NCBI GenBank assembly: GCA_030340625.1 | Contig: JAOPHQ010002559.1 | Span: forward strand, 124,001-188,000 | From: Merluccius polli | Lineage: Eukaryota > Chordata > Actinopteri > Gadiformes > Merlucciidae | Length of the DNA: 64,000 bases | Reading direction: 5' to 3' | Part shown: in pieces, positions 11,954 through 22,497 of the stretch | Position numbering within the stretch: position 1 is the stretch's first letter | Layout: each line of letters opens with the position of its first letter | The notes under the pieces: generated by a model | What the model saw: the letters and a program-made list of their open reading frames with translations, nothing else | What the model was told of the DNA's origin: nothing | Database searches by the model: none | Made by a program: the position numbers and the translations under genes

Positions 11954-14900
11954 ATTTCACATTCACAGGACATTGGGAAGTAACAGAGATTTCACACAAA
12001 GTCCCACAGGGTTAATATTTGACTTGGAGCTCCCTTGCTGGGCTTACTTGACATCCTGGCTAATCTGTCTCTCCAGGCGATGGCGTCGCTCCTCCAGTTG
12101 TTCGATGGGGCTGTCCTCCGGGAACTCGTAGGGCGCACTACGCATCTCACTCTCAGCTAGGCTGCGGGAGAACAGCTCCTGAAAATACATGTATACAAAA
12201 AATAAATATAATCTGGTAAACACACAGCATTAAACATAAAACAGTGCCATATGATAATACATAACAAGTGTGTTCAAATTTGTATTTTGTGAAGGGCTAA
12301 CCTCCGCAATCTCTTTGTATTTTCCATCCATTGATGTGCGAAGGTCAATGCACTGCTTTAAGGCCACTGGGATTCCAGGCAACGAATGCTGGGAAGTGAG
12401 GAGGTGGTGTCCACCACGAAGCTCAACTAGGAAGGGGAGAGAGGGGGAGGGGAAGGGGAGAGAAACATTGCCATAAGAACAAGTAAAATAATGGTAAGAC
12501 TACTCTCCTACATGAAATCCTACTGAAATGTGATGAAATTGCATTGAGACCATTGTATTCCTGTGGTGATTTGATGAGGTTGTCTTATCAGCCATACGCT
12601 ACATATGCTAGTGTGCAGGGTTTCCATGGGAACAGAAATAAAGAAATATACTAGGGTCGAGGACCTAAATTCCGTGACCATTCTCTGGCTAAGATGTGAA
12701 GCTTGATTTGATTTCTATGGACCTTTTATAAAAAATGTGCCTGCATACCAAACAAGTATGGTTTAGTAATGACAATTTATGTTTTGGGGGTCATTTCATA
12801 ATTATGTTCACTGAAAAGATGTTAATGTCAAAACCCATTTTACTTTGATACTGCTGTACTTTAAAAAATATATGTCCATAATGATTTCCTGCAGTAAAAT
12901 AATTGCCGTTAACTTGACTAGTTAAATAATGAAACCCTTAAATTATGCCATATGATCAGTCCGAATCAGAGCATTTTGCCTCCATAGATTCTGAATCATC
13001 AAATTCCAATGAATCCCCCCATCTCCTCTGTACATTATCAACTCCCTCCTCATCGTCCTCCTCACTCTCATCTTCCTCGCTGTCTTCAGCTGGCCCTGGT
13101 GCAGGTAGATGCGTCAGGCGAGCAGGTCGCATGTGGTGGACAGGGCATCAGATTCTACCTGATGAACCGCACCTACCAGGTCACGTGGAACGGCTCCTTG
13201 TCCAAACCCTGCTCTGTTGACACTGGCGTCCCTCAAGGCTCAGTATAAGGACCACTTCTGTTCTCCCTATACACTAGATCTTTAGGCTCTGTAATCACGG
13301 TATGGTTTTTCCTATCACTGCTACGCAGACGACACTCAACTATTCCTCTCTTTCCCCTCCTCTGACAGCCTGATTGCAACTCACATCTCAGATTGTCTGG
13401 CAGACATCAGCACCTGGACGTCTGCGCACCACCTGAAGCTCAACCTCAACAAGACTGAGCTCCTCTTCTTGCCGGGGAAGGACTGCCCTCACATGGACCT
13501 ACTGGTAACTGTTGAGGATGCTGTGGTGGGTCCTTCACCAACTGCAAGGAACCTCGGCGTCATACTGGATGACCAACTGCGCTGCACAGCCAACATCACC
13601 GTGGTGACCCGATCCTGCAGATTTGCTCTCTACAACATCCGCTGGATTCGACCCTTCCTCACAAGGGAAGCAGCGCAGCTCTTGGTCCAAGCACTTGTCA
13701 TCTCCCCCCTCGACTACTGCAACTCACTTCTGGCTGGACTCCCTGCCTCCATGATCAAGCCTTTTGAAGTGCATCCAGAACATAGCAGCACGCCACATAT
13801 TTAACCTGCCAAAGTTCTCCCACATGACCCCTCTCTTCCACGACCTCCACTGGCTCCCTGTAGCAGCTCGCATCAGATTCAAGACAATGGTACTGACCTA
13901 CAAGGCTGTCAACGGAACTGACCTACCTCCAAGCACTAGTCAGACCCCACGCCCTAGCTAGAGCCCTCCGTGCAACTACCTCGGCCGGCCTGCTGGTATT
14001 GCCATCCCTGAGAGCAAGCAAAGGTCTTCATTCTTGTCCATGTCTCACCATGGCTTTGTGGCACGGGCCTCAGCCATGGTGCTACTCTTCGTGTCGCCAT
14101 AGATCACATGACTCAAAGATTTCCACTACCACCTCCTCCTCAAGTTCAAGGCTAACTCCGCACCGTGAGAGCTGCCGTCATGCTACATGGCTCTTCGCCA
14201 CCTTGTCATACACCGATGACTTACCCTTGCCGTAGAAGCCTGAGTTGGCATCACAGCCTGTAATACATGTGGCTGCAAGTCTGCCATCTCCTCAGTCACC
14301 AGGCCATGGCAGAAGACTGTCTCCTGCTTTCTCTTGATACAGAGCATACTGGGCAGCTGCTGTGAGATGACTGCTGCCATAGGCATCGGTATCAGCTGAT
14401 GACAACAGAGAATGACAACAGGGCCACTGCAGTCTGACTCGCGCAGAACTGCTTAAGCAGAGAAGAGGATGGTGTCAGCCTCAGACTGGTCAAAGCTGTA
14501 GTTCTGCATCAGTTCCTGGGTTGACAGGTTGGCGCAGTGGAAGCCAACATAGTAGACACTCTGCATCTACATTCTGTGCAACATCGGTCAGGTAGCTGCA
14601 TATTAGTTTTTGCAGCCATCCTTTGTTGCTGACGCTACACAGCAGCATTTTGAACGCTCTGGCAGAGGGGAAGGGGTTGCCTAATTTCATGTAGTTGTTG
14701 AGGACATGTGCCTAACACTGTACCCGCAGGTCTCGCTCATCATCTTTAGTCGAGTATGCTGCGTAGTATGGGTCGTTCACACAGATGATATGGTCAGCAT
14801 CACCATGGCAGGCAAGGATGATGGATGACACCTTGTGGACGTAGTCCGACCACATGTATGGGGTGCCATCTTGCGTCTGCCGATGGAGTTGCCATCCTCC

Positions 14901-16179
14901 AGATCATGCCCATGTCTACGAGAGCGATGTAGGGTTCTTGCAGATCTCTTGATTGGAGAGAGCGAGCTTCTGGATGACCATGCTCTTCTGCGTCTTCCTG
15001 TAATGCTTGCCTTTCAGTGCACGATTGACGGAGCCGTCGGCCATAACTTCTCCCACCACAAATACATCTCCGAGCTCATTCCCCTTGTAGCGCTTGTATA
15101 CAGCGCTCATCATCACACACTGTATGGAAGGGACCAAGAAAGGGCACAATGAAGGTGACATTGTGGGAAGGAATGTGCTTAGTGGCGATGATGGTAGACA
15201 GCTTGTCCATGACATAATTCCCAACTGACTTGTTAGGCGATTGATTGTAAGACATATAAAAATAAGCCTTGCTCTGCCTCTGCTCCATATTCAAGCCAGC
15301 ATGAAACCCGCTATAGAAATGGATATTCTGCTCAGCTGCATCAGGGCAATCATTAATGCCTGCATGAGCAAGGGCTAAAATAATGCTCAGCTTACATACA
15401 TAGTGGGCTTAGGGCGGATAGGAGGCTAACCGCACTTGATGGTCCTATATGGCGTAACTGCCGGCCATTCTAGATGCTGCATAAACATCCAGTTACAGCA
15501 GTGTGTAGTATCCTGTCAAGGTGTCACTGAGAAAGTTATCATTGTCAATGATACTGATGCTGTAAAAATGGCAAATCCCAAACACCACATCTAACCTTCC
15601 CATTTAAAAGTTATGTTTTCACTGGCGGCCACCTTGGATTTATGGGTCAAAATGATGTCATAACGTCAAACTGATGTCAGAACTGGAATCCTTGTGGTCA
15701 ACTTACATGAAAAAGTGTCTTCATACATGATTGTAGGTGCTCTGGTTCAATTTTTTTTTTTTTTTTTTTAAGGTGGCGCCAGTGGCCATCTAGTATGTGG
15801 TGGTGGTGGTTGTGAAGGCTATAGGGACCCAGAAACAAACACCAAGCCCAGAAACAGATCCCAGTGGGGGCGTTCAATGCACAGCTTCTCCCAGGAGTAT
15901 ATTTAGACATCCGTAGGTACTGATATTCTTTTGCTGTGAAACTGCACATCTAAAATATTCATCACCGCTCTAAATATTTCATCCTCAGTGTGCTAGAAGG
16001 CCTGTGGGTCTGCTTCCCAGTACTGATATGCTAGGCAAAATCCAACATATACACATTCATGCACACAGGCACTGCCAGGGGGAAAAATAGAAAGAGGTGA
16101 TGGCAAAAACGCTTTCTATGCTACACACCACATGCTTACCACCTTCTGTCCAACACCACCCAATCAACACCTCCTACTC

Positions 16180-16262
<83 letters not shown>

Positions 16263-18437
16263 ACACACACACACAATGTTTCGACTGTACTGCTGTAGAC
16301 AGTGCCACTGATCATGTTATGTCATACAGTGCAGGGAAGACATGCACAATTGTACTGTATACAAATCCTCTCTATATTTCAAATGAACTCATAAATGCTG
16401 ACTTGATTGTGAACAACAGTGAAAATAACTGACCTGCTTCACTGAATTTCTCTCTGGGCTGTAATCAATGATCAAATTCTGCTTCTCTGAATTTCTGAAT
16501 GTTATGATGAAATGAGTTGTTGTACAGTAGAGTGACCCAAACCAAAGGTTCCTAAAGTTCAGCAATATCACACATGTACACTCAACAATGCAAGCAATGG
16601 AAGGAGGTGGAGAAAAGCTTGTGTCCCGCCAGCTGGTCTGTCTGATTTAGTCTACTAAGATGTGAGCAGTGGTCGGGTGATGGGGTGACATATCTCAGTG
16701 TCTTTATTAGAATAGGCATGAGAGGAGAGAGGACCAAGCTAATCCCCTAATGGTGTCTATATTTGGATGCGCTGCATCGTTACATAACCACACACATCCC
16801 CCATGGTGGATGACAAGACACCACAACAACAAGAGGATCTAGAAGTGAATCATATTTCATTTTGGCGTACAGATAAAGATACAGCCAGTCGGAGTGGTCA
16901 TATAGCTGATCAAAAGGGAAGAACAGCCATGTGGTGTGATGATGTAGGAGTAAAGTCTAATGTCTGTAAGCTGTGATGGTCATAGCTTCAAGGGCTTCGG
17001 ATGCCCTGCTGCTCCAGATTAAAAGATCATGGCAATGACATTTCTTCAGGTCCTCGATATATACAATATATACATTTCAACAACATGGACACACTGCGTT
17101 ATCTTCCACAGATGGCTGGCCAATAAAAACAGCAATCCCCAAGACCCTAGAAGCAGGTCACAGAGTATCATGTTATAGCAGGCGTGTTAGACTGCATGTA
17201 TATTTCAGCACAATACAGTGTGGTCGAGTTTGCAGTTTGCAGTATAGTCTGACTCCAACATGATACAGTGGAGTCAGAGGTTGGCAGGGGGTGTGGAGAA
17301 CAAGTGGAAAATAATAACGATCAATGTGGGGTGAGAGAGGGGAACCAGGTAGTCAACATACTTGTAAACTCAACTTCACCCTGTTAGGCTTTCAGTTCTG
17401 AGACACAAACACACACAAATCATCACGAGTCTCATGAACAGGATTGCCATGTGGTACATCAAACACCTGATGCACTTCAAATGCATGCTACTGTCACTTC
17501 TCCCTGCTCCATCGATCATAGAGACAACCAGGCTTTGTTAATATATGTGCATCTGTTTCTGGCTAATGGAGGTCAATATTATGGCTGCAGAATGTTAAAA
17601 TAACAAGACGTTATTTTGCAGTGGCGCAGCCACATCTGCCTATTGCAGAGAAACTAAACATATGCCTGCTCCATCTGGCTGCCTCTGACAGAGTAGGCAG
17701 CAAAGACAGCTGGGACTCTTTTTTCTCAATCACACAGCCATAAAACACATGCATCATCATCACCATCAACATCATCATCATCATCTGAAACACTTACTGT
17801 CTAATTGAGCTTTGTTGTTTTTGGAATCTGAGTAGAACGTTATTTCACTGACAAATTAATAACAGATATCAAATAGTAGTAAGAAAGTAGAATTCATGAA
17901 GTAGTAGTCGTAGTACTAAGGCGAAGACCATGATCTTGATTACTTATTAATCCCACCCTCTCGCTCTCTCAGCACAACACAGCTCTACAATGACACATAT
18001 CGTAAAAAACTGTCAATAAATAACCTAATTTAAACAATAAATACTATTGTTGGGGTGGAATTGCTTTTTAGACCCATGAAAGGGACAGGAGGTGGAGGTG
18101 GTGGGAGGCAGGGGCTGGGGTTAGTCAGACAGAGCTGGAGAGGAGGCTGAGTTGAAAAGGAGAGACGCGTTTTTTGTTTACCATGGGGTGGTGGGTGGTA
18201 GAGAGAGAGAGGGAGAGAGAGAGTAAATGGTCCAGGGTGACGTTTGCTGCCCTCTCAAGAAGAGTGGTCATGATGAGGAGCGAGAGATGCAGGGGAAGAG
18301 CCGCAAGGAGACAAACAGAAGAGGAAAACATCCAAACACACAACATACATGCTCAAGTGGCAACAGCAACACGCAAGACCTCTGCACATCCCCCAAAAAC
18401 AGACACACACACACAGACATAGACACAGACACAGACA

Positions 18438-18514
<77 letters not shown>

Positions 18515-19384
18515 GCATAACGTTAACCGCTAACATAATCTGTCCCTGTCATACATACACAGAGATTGTCCAGGAGGTCCATGCACTCCCCCTCACAGCC
18601 CAGTGTTTTGATGCCCACCCCTCCGGATGCTTCCTGGTTCAGGCCAGCTGTCGCTGCACTAGCGCGCCGCTGCAGCTGATTCTGTTCATTTAAATGGGTC
18701 TGACATCTATCCGGAATGTACCAAGTGGGGCAGACAGATGGGGTGGGGGGGGGGGGGGGGGGGGGGGGAGAAAAAGAGGGGGGGAGGATGTGCATTGCAT
18801 TATAAATGTGGATCTTCTGCTATGCAGACAAATTTTATCTATACGCATGTGTGTTTATATGTCTGTGCCTGTGTGTTAATGTCATTGTGTATGTATGTAT
18901 GTATGTATGTATGTATGTATGTATGTATGTATGTATGTATGTATGTATATACAGTATGTACAGTATGTACTCTATGTATGTATGTATGCATGTAGGTATG
19001 CATGCGTGTGTGTGTGTATGTGTCTAGCTGTGTCAATGCTACGACAATGGTGCTGTATCAGCGGCAGTGCATGAGGATATCATGACTGAGAAGCAGTATG
19101 CTGCTGAGGGGGGATATTGTCAAGCAAACTCTCTCTTGTTCTGCTATCACACTAGTTAAATAAAAGTGCTAGTATCCCTCTCAACAACATCACTGCAGAA
19201 TGTTCCCACTTACCTTCTCTTGGATTGTAACATTCACATGCAGCAGCAACACATTTTAACAGCAGGGAAATATTTGAACTGAAATATTTTCTGCTAGGGA
19301 ATTAGTTTCACAATTGCACTTTTTTTTCTCAGAAAAATGTTGACATTTCTAATCTTTGTTCCCTTGAATCCCTTGAATTGAGCT

Positions 19385-19454
<70 letters not shown>

Positions 19455-22400
19455 CCCTGGTTCAGTAGGGAGTCACATCAAATATTATAAACAATTCTTC
19501 TGATTTGGATGGCGCTAGATGTCAGAGCAGGAGTGAGCAGACTCAGTCATGTGGGTCCATGGAACGGAGAGAGTGATAAACGAATTTGCCTTGGACAGAG
19601 CATGGGCTGTAATCAATGATCAAATCAACAGAGCCTCAGATTAATGTCCATTTTATGGTATTAAAGGATATCTCCCCCCCCCCCCCCCAATTCCAGTATG
19701 TCTTTGTTCTTGTACAAACATTGCATACCATTTGAAGGTGATTCACTTTTCCATTTAGATAAATGAATCAATTAGAACATTTTGAACATTTATGAAGAAT
19801 ACAAGTTTGAATTGATTATGGCATTGTTTTACAATTTAACTTAATTTTTAATTTAACTTAATTTTAACAATTACAATTTTTAAGGACATTTTTGTACATG
19901 GACCAGTGTTGCTGTTTTATTTTGTTTTATCTTAAAAACATCAATGTTTATTACCAAGGTAAATAACGTTTCATAGGCATGTATGAATAAAAAGTCTAAC
20001 CTATTAATTAACCAGCGTAATAAGAAATAAAAGTGTTTAACTCACAAAACGCTGAAGCACTTGAGGGTTTCAAAGCAAACTGACGACTTAACAAAACAAA
20101 CATTGTATCTCTCGGTTTCAACTACAGCTGAGTTTGCTCAAAATGACAATGAAAAAGGTAACAGTGACCTCCAAGAGATGTAATCAAATGATCCTGGCCA
20201 ATCACCGGGGCCAATCACAGCTGCTGTTCCTCTATGTCTGGAAGACCTTCATCCATCAAACTCACTTCATTCACTTAGACCAGGCTCCCTCCCTTGGCCA
20301 AATGCTGTATTGCGCCCCAGATTTCAATAAATCCTAACAAGCAAACTGTTGCAAGAGAGAGACAAGAGACAGAAAAGAGGAGAAGACAGTGCAGAAAGAG
20401 GGTGATATATCTCTATAGTAACCAGGAAAATACCTTTCTACTCCTCTGTTGTAGACCACTGATAGCAACAGGCTGCGGGAAAAAAGTAGTCAGTCAGTAG
20501 TCTGCCAGTCAGTCTACTGATCAACTGTCCGATGTCCCACAATATGGGAGTATTGTATTCTTGTGACAGGGTATCCCTATGTATCTAGTATGGTATGTAG
20601 TATCTCCTCTTTCCCAACTTCCAATAATAGCAGGGAGAGTTAACCCCACCCATCGGGGCTGAAGTCCACAGGACATCTAACAGCCCTGCACGCACACACA
20701 CGCACACACACACACGCCACTTGACACTGGTGGGTGGGTGTGTGGCAGCGATATCATACAACATATACATGCATCTGTGGGGGTCGCCCACAATGTGTGT
20801 TATCAGCCATTTATGCTAGTTAGCTAACCGATGGGTGTGAGACCCAATTGGAAGTCAATCATTGCACAGATTTTAAGCAATTCCTCGGTAATGCTTGCAT
20901 GTGTTGAGAGAGAGCGTTTCGGACAGGTAGGATTCTCCTCTGACTCCTGCACCTGCTCATGTCACACACCTGCCGTGTGTCATAATGATAAGGAGGGAGT
21001 GACCCATTACCAGGTCCACCTTTCAAAACCCACAATATGAGTTTTGCTCACTATACCATTTCTTAATAACTATTTACTATTTAGTAATTTGTATCCAAAA
21101 CTAATAACAGTGAATCTTTTAGATAATAGATTGTCATTTTTTTATGTAATTAATGAGCAGGTAGGGCTTCAGTCATTTTGCTCAAGAATGCCTACAGGTA
21201 GCTGCAGGGACATCTTGGTAAACCAAGAACACCCTAAACACTACACTAACCTGCCCCTTGAATCCCTGAAAATGTGTTCTACCCAAACTAAACAGTGTAA
21301 AATATAGAAACCCCACATTAATGGGTAATGATGGATGGTTAGGATGTCCATCGCAAGCCGTGACTCATCCATATAGTAATTTCCCCTTTTTGAGTGAAAT
21401 TCATTTCCACTGCATCATAGTGGCAAGATTGATTTAACTGAAACTTTCCATCACATCTGGTTTGGTTTTATATCGTTACCTGATCTCTATTCTGATCTGA
21501 AGACAGCATGTGGCTTTGGAGGATTTGAATGTACACCCTCGGTAGTTACATTCACAATTAATCCAATTTAACTATCACATATGAATCAGTAGACAACCAC
21601 AGTAAAGGAGAACTCCGGTGTAAAATGGTTGTGGGATATGTTTGGTATGATAACGATTTTTAGTATGAGAACAAGTTCCAACGTTACCATGGAGAGCAAA
21701 AAAAAGCCGATACGACGCAAAGCTAAGTTCGCTGTTTTTAGCCGATTCTACTAAACAGCTATATGTTTGAGTGCTACGGGCATCTGACCTGGTAAAAAAT
21801 AAATCGCTTTTTTAAAGCACTTACAAGGCTAGAAATAGCCGGACACTTCTTTGGTAGTATAATGAGGGTCTTATATAAAACGAGGCATTGACAACTTCGT
21901 AAGTGTACAGATAGTTTATTATTTATTTATTTTTTACCAGGTCAGATGCCCGTAGCACTCAAACGTATAGCAGTTTGGTAGAATCGGCTAAAAACAGCAA
22001 ACTTAGCTTCGGGTCGTATCAGCTTTTTTTTGCTCTCCATGGTAACGTTGGAACTTGTTCTCATACTAAACATCCCAGAACCATTTTACACCGGAGTTCT
22101 CCTTTAAGTCTCTCTGAACCCACACACTTTAGGTGCATATTCCCCTCGCCTAGCGCTCCATCACTGCCCTTGTAAGCAAATAAACCACCCATGAGTCACC
22201 AGATGTTTCCTGTAGTGCTTCAACAAAGAGCATTTGAACATTTCTGTTTCCCTAGCCATCTACAAACACACACGCCCACGCTCAGACGCACAACATACAT
22301 TTCTCTTCCTAACTGTTGAGGTTAAAGGCTGAGCAGTGCCTGTGCCACCAGTTAGTGGCAATCGAAAAATACGACACTCCTGATGCAGTTGTTTCGCAAT

Positions 22401-22457
22401 CATGGCTGTCAACTGTGAGCAGTTAAATACGGGTAATCTAGGAGAGAGAGAGAGAGC

Positions 22458-22497
<40 letters not shown>

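Noticed and set aside
12945..13080. Ser-rich (or, on the minus strand, acidic) peptide preceding the LINE remnant
   Set aside because: Low-complexity TCC/TCA repeats; no start, no homology and it runs into the LINE in another frame.
18227..18536. Open frames of about 80-97 codons on both strands over CA/TG repeats
   Set aside because: They translate to alternating Thr-His or Cys-Val runs from the microsatellite; no start context or homology.
16455..19627. A 22-base word (GGGCTGTAATCAATGATC...) occurring at about 16455 and 19604
   Set aside because: Real but too short to define a repeat family; flanks do not align by eye.
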